Assembly: GCA_963728985.1 (NCBI GenBank)
Contig: CAVSME010000009.1
Span: forward strand, 434,001-498,000
Reading direction: 5' to 3'
DNA from: DASXAI01 sp963728985
GTDB taxonomy: Bacteria > Actinomycetota > Acidimicrobiia > Acidimicrobiales > Ilumatobacteraceae
Length of the DNA stretch: 64,000 nucleotides
Shown here: positions 57,124 through 64,000 of the stretch, in pieces
Numbering within the stretch: position 1 is the stretch's first letter
Layout: every line of letters begins with the position of its first letter
Translations under genes and position numbers: made by a program
Notes under the pieces: model-generated
What the model was told of the DNA's origin: nothing
What the model saw: the letters and a program-made list of their open reading frames with translations, nothing else
The model's database searches: none

Positions 57124-58278
57124 ATGGACTTCGAGCTCGACGAGGAGCAGGAGGCGTTCCGAGCGGTCGTCCGCTCCTTCGCCGCCGCCGAGGTAGCGCC
57201 CAACGCCGAGGCTTGGGACCGCGACCACACGTTCCCCCTCGACGCGGTCCGGGCCATGGGTGAGCTCGGCCTGTTCGGGCTCGTCTTCCCCGAGGCCTAC
57301 GGCGGCTCGGGCGCCCCGTTCTCCACGCTGTGCATCGCCATCGAGGAGATCGGCCGGGCCGACCAGTCGCTCGGGATCACGTTGTCGGCGGGTGTCGGCC
57401 TCGGCGCCAACCCGATCTTCTCGTTCGGCACCGAGGAGCAGCGCCAGCGGTGGCTGCCGGACCTCGTCGCCGGGCGGGCCCTCGGTGCCTTCGGCCTGAC
57501 CGAGCCCGACGGCGGCAGCGATGCCGGCGCCACGCGCACGAAGGCGGCGCTCGACGAGGGCGCCGACGAATGGGTGATCGAGGGCGCCAAGGCGTTCATC
57601 ACGAACTCGGGTACGCCCATCACGTCCCTGGTAACGGTGACGGCGCGTACCGGCCAAGGCGAGATCTCGGCCATCGTCGTGCCGGCGGGCACGCCCGGGC
57701 TCGTGGTGGAGCCGCCGTACCGCAAGCTCGGCTGGCACGCCTCCGACACCCACGGGCTCGTGCTCGAGGGCTGCCGGGTGCCCGCCGACCACCTGCTCGG
57801 CGCGCCGGGCAGCGGCTTCCGCAACTTCCTCAGCATCCTCGACGACGGTCGCGTCGCCATCTCGGCCCTCGCCGTCGGCGCCGCGCAGGCCTGCCTCGAC
57901 CACGCCCTCGACTACGCCAAGTCCCGCAATGCCTTCGGCGGTCCGATCGGGCGGTACCAGGCGGTGTCGTTCGCCCTCGCCGACCTCGCTGTCGCCATCG
58001 AGAACGCCAGGCTGCTCACCTACAAGGCGGCGTGGCTCAAGGAGCAGGGTCGGCCGTTCGGTCAGGCTGCGGCCATGGCCAAGCTGTACGCCACCGAGGC
58101 CGCCGTCGGCGCCGCCCGCACGGCGACGCAGGTGTTCGGCGGCTACGGGTTCATGGACGAGTCGCCCGTGGCCCGCATCTACCGCGACGTGAAGGTGCTG
58201 GAGATCGGCGAGGGCACGAGCGAGATCCAGCGCCTGGTGATCGCCCGCTCCCTGGGCCTCCCCGTGTCGACCGACTGA
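57124..58278 (+). CDS. Acyl-CoA dehydrogenase
   Basis: 384 residues. It has MDFELDEEQEAFRAVVRSFA, FPEAYGGSGAPFSTLCIAIE, the FAD/substrate motif FGLTEPDGGSDAGAT, WVIEGAKAFITNSG, RNAFGGPIGRYQAVSFALAD, TATQVFGGYGFMDESPVARI and YRDVKVLEIGEGTSEIQRLV. The last carries the catalytic Glu (EIGEGTSE) as in short/medium-chain enzymes. It oxidises an acyl-CoA to the trans-2-enoyl-CoA, passing electrons to ETF through FAD. It starts 9 bp after the binding-protein gene and may be co-transcribed, though a functional link is not obvious. Confidence 0.95.
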   Translation: MDFELDEEQEAFRAVVRSFAAAEVAPNAEAWDRDHTFPLDAVRAMGELGLFGLVFPEAYGGSGAPFSTLCIAIEEIGRADQSLGITLSAGVGLGANPIFSFGTEEQRQRWLPDLVAGRALGAFGLTEPDGGSDAGATRTKAALDEGADEWVIEGAKAFITNSGTPITSLVTVTARTGQGEISAIVVPAGTPGLVVEPPYRKLGWHASDTHGLVLEGCRVPADHLLGAPGSGFRNFLSILDDGRVAISALAVGAAQACLDHALDYAKSRNAFGGPIGRYQAVSFALADLAVAIENARLLTYKAAWLKEQGRPFGQAAAMAKLYATEAAVGAARTATQVFGGYGFMDESPVARIYRDVKVLEIGEGTSEIQRLVIARSLGLPVSTD

Positions 58279-58289
58279 CCCGGAACTGA

Positions 58290-58330
58290 CGCGCTCGAAG
58301 CCGATATACGACCATCTTCGTACACGAGTT
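58290..58330. terminator. Weak bidirectional hairpin between convergent genes
   Basis: TACGA (58307-58311) and TCGTA (58318-58322) form a short AT-containing stem. Looser complementarity (CCGGAACT at 58280 with AGTTCGGG at 58327) could extend it. The site lies between the rightward acyl-CoA dehydrogenase and the leftward DUF4262 gene, where a shared terminator is expected. Confidence 0.4.
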
Positions 58331-58336
58331 CGGGAT

Positions 58337-58840
58337 TTAGATCAGGCCGTCGAGGGCGCCGACCATCGGCTGGGCCAGCATGAGGCGATGGTCGAACCCC
58401 GACTCCCAGGGCAGCCAGCCGTTGCGATCGGGCCAGGCCAGCTGAGCGACGCGGTACTCGTTGCCGCCGTACCACTCGTCGGCCACGGCGAACAGGTCGC
58501 CGCACTCCTCCGGGTCGACCGGCAGCAGGGCGGCGCGCAGGTCGTTGTCGAACAGGCCGGTGAACAGCGCGCCGATCGGGATCTGCGTGCCCCCCCGGAG
58601 CAGGTCCACGACCAGACCGAGCAGACCCCGCGTGGCCACCGGCGTCAGCCCGAAGACCACCAGCTCGGGGAACTCGAACGCCGCCTCGAACCCGATGGTG
58701 TAGCCGTAGCCCGGGATCGGCGGATCGAGCTCCGGATGGGCCGGTACCGGCTCGAACGCCCAGCCGTGCTGCTCGACCATCCACGCCACCTTGTCCCGGT
58801 GCTCCATGCCCCGATCCGGGAAGACGTCGCCCGCGGCCAC
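58337..58840 (-). CDS. DUF4262-family protein
   Basis: 167 residues from GTG 58840, which has GGGAGG at 8 bp; ATG 58807 is a weaker alternative. The body has HRDKVAWMVEQHGWAFEPVP, PGYGYTIGFEAAFEFPELVV, FGLTPVATRGLLGLVVDLLR and the aromatic end EYRVAQLAWPDRNGWLPWES. The Y-T-I-G-F and H/P-E-L-V-V-x-G phrases define DUF4262, a family of unknown function common in actinobacteria. No membrane span or signal is present. Confidence 0.8.
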   Translation of the reverse strand: MAAGDVFPDRGMEHRDKVAWMVEQHGWAFEPVPAHPELDPPIPGYGYTIGFEAAFEFPELVVFGLTPVATRGLLGLVVDLLRGGTQIPIGALFTGLFDNDLRAALLPVDPEECGDLFAVADEWYGGNEYRVAQLAWPDRNGWLPWESGFDHRLMLAQPMVGALDGLI

Positions 58841-58908
58841 GGCGCCACCCTCCCACAGATCGGACCGACCGTTCGCGCGCCGCTCCCCGCCGGTACCGTC
58901 GGACCTGG

Positions 58909-59715
58909 ATGTCGCGTTACCGGTTCCTGACCCGCCCCGGCTGGATCGTCTTCCACGTGGTCGTCGTGCTCCTGGTGATCCTGATGATCAACCTGTCGGC
59001 GTGGCAGTTCCGCCGCCTCCACGAGCGCCGCAGCTTCAACGCCGACGTGCGGTCGCGCACATCAGCGGCAGCCCAGCCGTTCGACACGATCGTGCCCCCC
59101 GGAACGAGCATCGACGGCGCGCGCGCCGACGAGTGGGACATGGCCACCGTCACCGGCACGTTCGACCCCTCGGCGCAGGTGCTGATCCGCAACCGCTCGC
59201 TCGACGGCGCGCCGGGCTACCACGTGCTGACCCCGCTGCGGCGCCCGGACGGTTCCGCCGTGCTGGTGATCCGGGGCTGGGTGCCGCTGTCCACGGCGAA
59301 CAGCACGACGCCCGACGTGCCCCCACCCGTCACCGGCAACGTGACGGTCGAAGGCCGGGTGCGACCCACGCAGAACCCGGGCGCGCTCGCGTCCCGGGAC
59401 CCTGCCGACGGCGTGCTACCCACGCTCGCTCGCGTCGACATCCCGCGACTCCAGCAGCAGATCTCCTACCCCCTGGCTCCTGCGTACGTGGAGATGACGG
59501 CGTCGTCACCGGCGCCCACGACCGCGCTGCCCACGCTCGTCCCGCTGCCCGAGCTCGACGACGGCCCCCACCTCGGCTATGCCGTCCAGTGGATCATCTT
59601 CTCGATCTGCGCCATCGTGGGCTGGTTCCTGCTCGTGCGGAAGTCGGCCAAGGCGAGAGACCAGCGCGCCGCCGCGGCCGCGCAGGACGCCCCCGCCGAC
59701 AGCGTCCCCGCCTGA
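58909..59715 (+). CDS. SURF1-family cytochrome oxidase assembly protein
   Basis: 268 residues. The first membrane helix is at about 12-30 (GWIVFHVVVVLLVILMINLS), at once followed by the SURF1 signature WQFRRLHERRSFNADV. The central extracytoplasmic domain has ATVTGTFDPSAQVLIRNRSL, GAPGYHVLTPLRRPDGSAVL and VIRGWVPLS. A second helix near 220-240 (YAVQWIIFSICAIVGWFLLV) closes the protein, preceded by GPHLGYAVQW, also conserved. It helps insert haem a into cytochrome c oxidase subunit I, implying aerobic respiration. Confidence 0.93.
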   Translation: MSRYRFLTRPGWIVFHVVVVLLVILMINLSAWQFRRLHERRSFNADVRSRTSAAAQPFDTIVPPGTSIDGARADEWDMATVTGTFDPSAQVLIRNRSLDGAPGYHVLTPLRRPDGSAVLVIRGWVPLSTANSTTPDVPPPVTGNVTVEGRVRPTQNPGALASRDPADGVLPTLARVDIPRLQQQISYPLAPAYVEMTASSPAPTTALPTLVPLPELDDGPHLGYAVQWIIFSICAIVGWFLLVRKSAKARDQRAAAAAQDAPADSVPA

Positions 59716-59726
59716 TCGAGTCTCGG

Positions 59727-60470
59727 CTACGAGAAGTAGTCGACCAGGACGGCGGCACCGACGATGCCGGCGTTGTTGAGCAGCTCGGCCGTGACCACGG
59801 GGGTGCGGACCTTGATGTCGGGGAGGTACTTGTCGGCTTCCTTGCTCACACCCCCGCCGATGATCAACAGGTCCGGCCAGAGCAGCGCGTCGAGCGTGCG
59901 GAGGTACTTCTGGATGCGCTTGCCGTACTCCTTCCACGTCAGCTTCTCGTCGTCGCGAGCCGACCCGGAGGCGATGCGCTCGGCGTCCTTGCCGTCGATC
60001 TCGATGTGACCGAGCTCGGTGTTGGGCAGGAGCACGCCATCGTGGAACACCGCGCAGCCGATGCCGGTGCCGAGCGTGATCATCACCACGACGCCGCGCT
60101 TGTCCTTGCCGGCACCGAAGCGCATCTCGGCCACGCCAGCGGCGTCGGCGTCGTTCATGAGCGTCACCGGCCGGCCGAGCGCTTCGGTGAACAGCTTGTC
60201 GGCGTCGAGACCGATCCAGCTCTTGTCCATGTTGGCGGCGGTGTGCACGACGCCGCGGATGACGACACCGGGGAAGGTGACGCCGATGGCGCCGTCGACG
60301 TCGGGGAAGTGCTGCACGACCTCATGCACGACCTTCACGACGTCGTTGGGCTTCTGCTTCTTCGGCGTCGCCAGGCGGAAGCGGTCGGCGATGAGATCAC
60401 CGAGCTCCACGTCGACCGGCGCACCCTTGATGCCCGTTCCGCCGATGTCGACTCCGAGCCTGCCCGTCAT
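59727..60470 (-). CDS. ppgK: Polyphosphate/ATP glucokinase (ROK family)
   Basis: 247 residues. The phosphate-binding start is RLGVDIGGTGIKGAPVDVEL, then RLATPKKQKPNDVVKVV, VTFPGVVIRGVVHTAANMDK, VTLMNDADAAGVAEMRFG with the catalytic Asp, VVVMITLGTGIGCAVFHDG, and LGHIEIDGKDAERIASG. The last is the polyphosphate-glucokinase form of the E-x-G-H motif. It phosphorylates glucose with polyphosphate and often ATP. It is coupled to the MBL-fold gene by ATGA (60467-60470) in a leftward operon. Confidence 0.93.
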   Translation of the reverse strand: MTGRLGVDIGGTGIKGAPVDVELGDLIADRFRLATPKKQKPNDVVKVVHEVVQHFPDVDGAIGVTFPGVVIRGVVHTAANMDKSWIGLDADKLFTEALGRPVTLMNDADAAGVAEMRFGAGKDKRGVVVMITLGTGIGCAVFHDGVLLPNTELGHIEIDGKDAERIASGSARDDEKLTWKEYGKRIQKYLRTLDALLWPDLLIIGGGVSKEADKYLPDIKVRTPVVTAELLNNAGIVGAAVLVDYFS

Positions 60471-61402
60471 GGTCTCGCCTTCCCCTCTAGCTCCGCCATG
60501 CGTCGGAACTGCTCGACGATCCCGGCCGGAACGTAGTCCGGTTCGAGGTCACGGTAGACGGCCTCCACGTTGACCGCGATCCTCCCGAATTCGCCCCAGT
60601 CACCGAAGTCGCCGAGGGCGATGTCCTGCGCCGCCTCCCATGCGCTCATGCCGGCGTCGTGGCGAGCGGTGGCCGCCTCGGCCACGAAGCTCAGGTAGTC
60701 GCGCACCTGGGCCACGCCCGCCTTGTCCGTGACCGGCCCGTGGCCAGGCACCACGGTGTCGATGTCCATCCCCAGCATGAGATCGCAGGCGGCGATCCAG
60801 TTCGCCAGCGGACCGGCCCACACGATCGGGGTGCCGCCGATGAAGAGGATGTCTCCGGTGAACACCGCCTTGTCTTGCGGTGAATAGACGATGACGTCGC
60901 CTTGGGTGTGGGCCGGGCCCACCTCGATCAACTCGACCGGCCGGCCGCCGACCTCGAGCTCGAGGCGACCGTCGAAGGTGCGGGTGGGCAGCGTCAGCGT
61001 GATGCCCTCGAACTGGAAGTCGCCGAACACGCCACGGAAGAGATCCCCGACCTCGCCGGGGGCGGCGGTGAGGTCGGCGAGCAGCGTCGGTGGGACGTGG
61101 CTCATCTCCTCGGCTGCCGCGCTCGACGCCACGATCTCCGCCCCGCGGACCAGCTCGTTGCCGTAGCAATGGTCGCCATTGGCGTGGGTGTTGACCAGCG
61201 TGGCGATCGGCGCCGCCGCCGTCACGGCCTCCATCGTCGCCAGCATGTCGCCCGTCAGCCGCAGATCGAACAGCGTGTCGACGAGGAGGGAGGAGCCGTC
61301 ACCGACGATCAGCCCGGCGTTGCTCCACCCCCAGCCACCGTCGGGCTGGAGGTAGGCGAAGCAACCGTCACCGAGATCGTGCAGGCCCTTGGTGTAGCCC
61401 AT
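60467..61402 (-). CDS. Metallo-beta-lactamase-fold hydrolase
   Basis: 311 residues. The metal motif is LVNTHANGDHCYGNELV: the usual H-x-H-x-D-H is H-A-N-G-D-H, so Asn replaces the second His. This variant recurs in a subset of MBL proteins. Later ligands are VGPAHTQGDVIVY (His), AVFTGDILFIGGTPIVWAG (bridging Asp) and TVVPGHGPVTDK (His). The substrate is unknown; thioesters or lactones are typical. The C-terminal ~80 residues are helical (DYLSFVAEAATARHDAGMSA). It is coupled to ppgK. Confidence 0.88.
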   Translation of the reverse strand: MGYTKGLHDLGDGCFAYLQPDGGWGWSNAGLIVGDGSSLLVDTLFDLRLTGDMLATMEAVTAAAPIATLVNTHANGDHCYGNELVRGAEIVASSAAAEEMSHVPPTLLADLTAAPGEVGDLFRGVFGDFQFEGITLTLPTRTFDGRLELEVGGRPVELIEVGPAHTQGDVIVYSPQDKAVFTGDILFIGGTPIVWAGPLANWIAACDLMLGMDIDTVVPGHGPVTDKAGVAQVRDYLSFVAEAATARHDAGMSAWEAAQDIALGDFGDWGEFGRIAVNVEAVYRDLEPDYVPAGIVEQFRRMAELEGKARP

Positions 61403-61436
61403 GGCGCTTGCCTACCACTTCCCGGTGCCCCGGTCC

Positions 61437-62678
61437 TTACCAGAGGTCGACGAGGCGCTCGCCGATCAGCACGCACGTCAGCATCGGGTGGGCCCGCGGC
61501 AGGATCGGGATGACGGCGGCATCGGCCACCCGCAGGCCGTCGTAGCCGACGACCCGCAGCCGCTCGTCGACGACGCCGCCCGCTCCCATGCGGCACGTGC
61601 CGGCGGCATGGAACACGTCGCCGAGCTCGTCGAGGGCGGGGACGATCGCGTCGAAGCCGGCGTCGGCGACGAGTGCCACCCCACCAGCCAGCGCCACGGC
61701 CATGGCGTCGCGGTCACGCTCGTCGGCCAGCAGATCGAACGCCACCTCGGGCCGGCCGTCGACGACGGTGACGCACCCCCGGGCGCGAGACGTCATCAAC
61801 GCCACGACCACCCCGCCGGTGGCAAGGTCGGCGGTGTAGTCCATGGGCAGGAGCTGGGCGTCGCCGTCCTCCACGGTCACGCCGAATGGCACCCGCCGGC
61901 AATCCGGTGCTCGCTGTCCCGGAGCGAGCGGCACCACGATCCGCACGGCCGGGTGGTCCTGGAGCCCCTGGCCGATGCCCGTTCGATCGACGCCCGAACG
62001 GAGCAGCAAGGCCGGCGAGTGGATGGCACCGGCGCACACCACAACAGCGGCCGCCTCCAGCTCCACGCCCGTGGTCAGCCGCACGCCGCTGGCCGCCCGT
62101 CCGGTCAGCAGCACGGTGTCGACCGTGGCGTCGACGCGCACGCTGAGGTTGGGCCGACCGGCGGCGGCGTCGAGGTAGGCGTCGGCCACGGAGTACCGGC
62201 GGGTGCCGGTGGCCGTCACCCGCACGGGCCGCACGGTCCGGCCGGCGGTGCCCGCGGCGACGGCGATCGCTTCGTTGACGGCTCCAGGGGCGGTGACCGG
62301 GTGCGCCGGCAGCGTCGCCGCCACGCGGGCCATCGCGGCAACGAGATCGGCCGCCGACCACCCGGGGACGCCCCAGCGGTCGTAGTCGACCGGTGCCGGC
62401 CACGCCGCCACCATGCCGTTGACCGCCGAGGACCCGCCGAGGCCGCGCCCTTGCAGGTAGGGCTGCGGGGCGTGGGCGTGAGTACGCGTCGCTGCGAGTC
62501 CCGCCCACACGCGTCCAGGCTCGTCGAGGACGGCGAACGGGTCGACGCCCCTTCCCGTGTGCCCTCCAGGGCCCGCTTCGAGAAGCAGCACCTGGCGCCG
62601 CGGATCCTCGGACAGGCGGGCGGCCACGACCGCACCGGTCGTCCCGGCGCCGACGACGATGACGTCCGCCCGGGGCAC
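61437..62678 (-). CDS. GMC-family FAD oxidoreductase (short form)
   Basis: 413 residues from GTG 62678, which gives PRADVIVVGAGTTGAVVAAR, the FAD Rossmann motif with G-x-G-x-x-G. The GMC signature is QGRGLGGSSAVNGMVAAWP, then VVVCAGAIHSPALLLRSGVD. The C-terminal active site has FHAAGTCRMG and IPILPRAHPMLTCVLIGERL, where the second family position (usually Asn in H-P-N or a His-Asn pair) is not obvious. At 413 residues it lacks ~100 residues of the substrate domain found in choline dehydrogenases. It oxidises an alcohol of unknown identity. Confidence 0.85.
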   Translation of the reverse strand: MPRADVIVVGAGTTGAVVAARLSEDPRRQVLLLEAGPGGHTGRGVDPFAVLDEPGRVWAGLAATRTHAHAPQPYLQGRGLGGSSAVNGMVAAWPAPVDYDRWGVPGWSAADLVAAMARVAATLPAHPVTAPGAVNEAIAVAAGTAGRTVRPVRVTATGTRRYSVADAYLDAAAGRPNLSVRVDATVDTVLLTGRAASGVRLTTGVELEAAAVVVCAGAIHSPALLLRSGVDRTGIGQGLQDHPAVRIVVPLAPGQRAPDCRRVPFGVTVEDGDAQLLPMDYTADLATGGVVVALMTSRARGCVTVVDGRPEVAFDLLADERDRDAMAVALAGGVALVADAGFDAIVPALDELGDVFHAAGTCRMGAGGVVDERLRVVGYDGLRVADAAVIPILPRAHPMLTCVLIGERLVDLW

Positions 62679-62680
62679 GT

Positions 62681-63325
62681 TCAGGCGCGGGGCGTGTCGG
62701 GCGGGAGCCCGTCGAGGTGGGCGGCGTCGTTGTAGCGCAGGAGCCGCCAGCGGGGGGCGTTGTGGAGCAGCTCGGTGATCGACGTGTTCGTCGTGCTGAG
62801 CTCGAACACGCCGGCCATCGACACGTTGAGGAACGAGCGCAGCCCGGCATCGACCACGCCGGCATGGCAGGACACGACGATGGTGGCGCCCTCGTGCCGC
62901 TGCGCCAACAGGTGCAGTGCGGTGGCGGCGCGGTGCTTGAACGCGGCCAGCGTCTCGCCACCGGGGAAGCCGACGATGTAGGGGTCGCCGGACCAGTCGG
63001 GCTGGCCGAAGCGCTCGACGAACGCGTCGAACGTCATGCCGTCGCACTCCTCGCCCGGCTCGTGCTCACCCAGGTCGGCGATCTGCTCGATCGGCAGCTC
63101 GCCGAGGGCGGGGGCGATGATCTCGGCCGTCTCGACGGCGCGCCGGATCGTGCTGGAGACGAGGACGTCGGCCTCGATCTCGCCGGTGCGGGCCAGCCGA
63201 GCGGCCAGCGCTTCGGCCTGCTTGCGACCGAGCGGCGAGAGGCCGCCGCACGTGCGCACGCCGCCGATGCGGCGTTCCACGGTGGACACGGACTCGCCGT
63301 GGCGGATCAGCACGAGCCGGGTCAT
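62681..63325 (-). CDS. Histidine phosphatase-family protein (phosphoglycerate-mutase-like)
   Basis: 214 residues. The catalytic R-H-G is in MTRLVLIRHGESVSTVERRI. It also has GLSPLGRKQAEALAARLART, VSSTIRRAVETAEIIAPALG with the second Arg, the acid/base Glu region LGEHEPGEECDGM, and the second catalytic His in IVVSCHAGVVDAGLRSFLNV. It acts as a phosphomonoesterase or related enzyme; substrate unknown. It is 2 bp upstream of the GMC gene and 23 bp downstream of the VWA gene in the same leftward run. Confidence 0.92.
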   Translation of the reverse strand: MTRLVLIRHGESVSTVERRIGGVRTCGGLSPLGRKQAEALAARLARTGEIEADVLVSSTIRRAVETAEIIAPALGELPIEQIADLGEHEPGEECDGMTFDAFVERFGQPDWSGDPYIVGFPGGETLAAFKHRAATALHLLAQRHEGATIVVSCHAGVVDAGLRSFLNVSMAGVFELSTTNTSITELLHNAPRWRLLRYNDAAHLDGLPPDTPRA

Positions 63326-63348
63326 GGCCCGTCGAGGCTACCGCCCCG

Positions 63349-64000
63349 TCACGCCAATTTCTCGACGAACCCTTCGAGCTGGCGCAGGTTGCGGCACTCG
63401 TACACACCGTCGGTGTGCACGCCGTACTCGCCGACGATGGAGTCGCCGGTGTTCCAGTACGAGCGGGGTTCGGGGTTCAGCCAGTAGACGTGGCGAGCCT
63501 TCTGTTGCATCTCCTTGATGACCCACGACTGGGCGGCGTGGTAGTTGTTCCGGGCGTCGCCGAGCAGCAAGACGGTGGTCTTCGGCCCCACCTCACGGCC
63601 GTGGCGCTCCCAGAACACCTCGAAGGCATGGCCGTAGTCCGAGTGGCCGTCGACCCAGACCACGTCGGCCTCGGTGTTCACGCGATGCACGGCCTCGGTG
63701 ATGTCCTCCACGCCACGGAAGTACTCGGTCACCTCGTCGATGCCGTCGATGAACACGAACGAGCGGACCTTCGAGAACTGGTTCTGCATGGCGTAGACGA
63801 GGTGCAGGGTGAAGCGGGCGAACGCGGCGACGGAGCCGGAGATGTCGGCCACCACCATCAGCTCCGGCTTCGACGGGCGCGGGTAGCGGAACTTCGGATC
63901 GGCCGGGACGCCGCCGTACGACAGCGAGTGCCGCATCGTGTTGCGGAAGTCGAGCGGACCCTTGCGGCCGTGACGGCGCTTGCGGGCGAGGCGGGCGGCC
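63349..64000 (-). CDS. CoxE-like VWA-domain protein (5' partial)
   Basis: The stop is at 63349-63351 and the frame is open to the right edge, so the N-terminus lies outside. Visible: GPLDFRNTMRHSLSYGGVPA, the MIDAS start VVADISGSVAAFARFTLHLV (D-x-S-G-S), FVFIDGIDEVTEYFRGVEDI, VDGHSDYGHAFEVFWERHGR with the MIDAS Thr/Asp region, and TTVLLLGDARNNYHAAQSWV. The R-H-S-L-x-x-G-G and G-D-A-R-x-N phrases are typical of CoxE/VWA_CoxE proteins, which work with a MoxR AAA+ ATPase to mature enzymes such as CO dehydrogenase. The ATPase is probably just beyond the edge. Confidence 0.87.
   Translation of the reverse strand, partial: AARLARKRRHGRKGPLDFRNTMRHSLSYGGVPADPKFRYPRPSKPELMVVADISGSVAAFARFTLHLVYAMQNQFSKVRSFVFIDGIDEVTEYFRGVEDITEAVHRVNTEADVVWVDGHSDYGHAFEVFWERHGREVGPKTTVLLLGDARNNYHAAQSWVIKEMQQKARHVYWLNPEPRSYWNTGDSIVGEYGVHTDGVYECRNLRQLEGFVEKLA

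Overview
The window is high-GC actinobacterial DNA. The best guess is an environmental member of the class Acidimicrobiia or a near relative. The pointers are heavy GTG start use, many ATGA/GTGA overlaps, a polyphosphate glucokinase of mycobacterial type, a CopC-CopD fusion, an LCP cell-wall enzyme, many acyl-CoA and flavin or pyridoxamine-oxidase type genes, and a Tat-exported amidase with long C-terminal GYW repeats. This placement is inference from gene content only; there is no rRNA gene.

Region 1 (1-10.1 kb) is patchy accessory DNA. It holds small regulator/effector pairs (PadR; ArsR plus SRPBCC; a SnoaL-like protein coupled to an ECF sigma factor; a TIGR03086 protein coupled to a truncated ArsR), an enoyl-CoA hydratase, a Baeyer-Villiger-type monooxygenase, two small enzymes and a vapBC module. 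Among them lie several gene fragments.

Region 2 (about 10.2-31.5 kb) looks like a genomic island in a tRNA-Gly(GCC) gene. The intact tRNA is at 31461-31533. A tyrosine integrase, now internally deleted, sits beside it, and an interrupted copy of the tRNA 3' part lies at 10201-10275. The cargo has four parts: (a) a stress and membrane cluster (DUF1003, DoxX, tandem Usp, HdeD, coiled coil); (b) a leftward operon of CoA ligase, aromatic-ring hydroxylase, GntR regulator, lipid kinase and a large LuxR/AAA regulator; (c) a divergent rightward operon of FAH hydrolase, extradiol dioxygenase, SDR, PHA synthase, PhaZ-like hydrolase and a flavin-split-barrel protein; (d) a decayed zone and an AarF-type kinase. 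Parts (b) and (c) together read as an aromatic meta-cleavage pathway joined to polyhydroxyalkanoate turnover. The distal genes carry about five apparent single-base insertions, so that half is decaying or badly assembled.

Region 3 (31.5-64 kb) is dense, ordinary core-like DNA. It contains an Fpg/Nei glycosylase, LCP protein, lipoprotein, CopCD and MsrB; a metX and sulfhydrylase pair behind a probable SAM riboswitch; an acyl-CoA synthetase and Gfo/Idh/MocA pair; a MarR-regulated ABC exporter; a DEAD helicase and cold-shock protein; an amidase and polysaccharide deacetylase; a solitary D12 adenine methylase; bifunctional PutA; riboflavin synthase followed by an ABC permease and binding protein (possible RibXY-like uptake); an acyl-CoA dehydrogenase; SURF1; and a leftward run of CoxE-like VWA, histidine phosphatase, GMC oxidoreductase, MBL hydrolase and polyphosphate glucokinase. 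Several intergenic spaces hold long perfect inverted repeats, which are listed separately.
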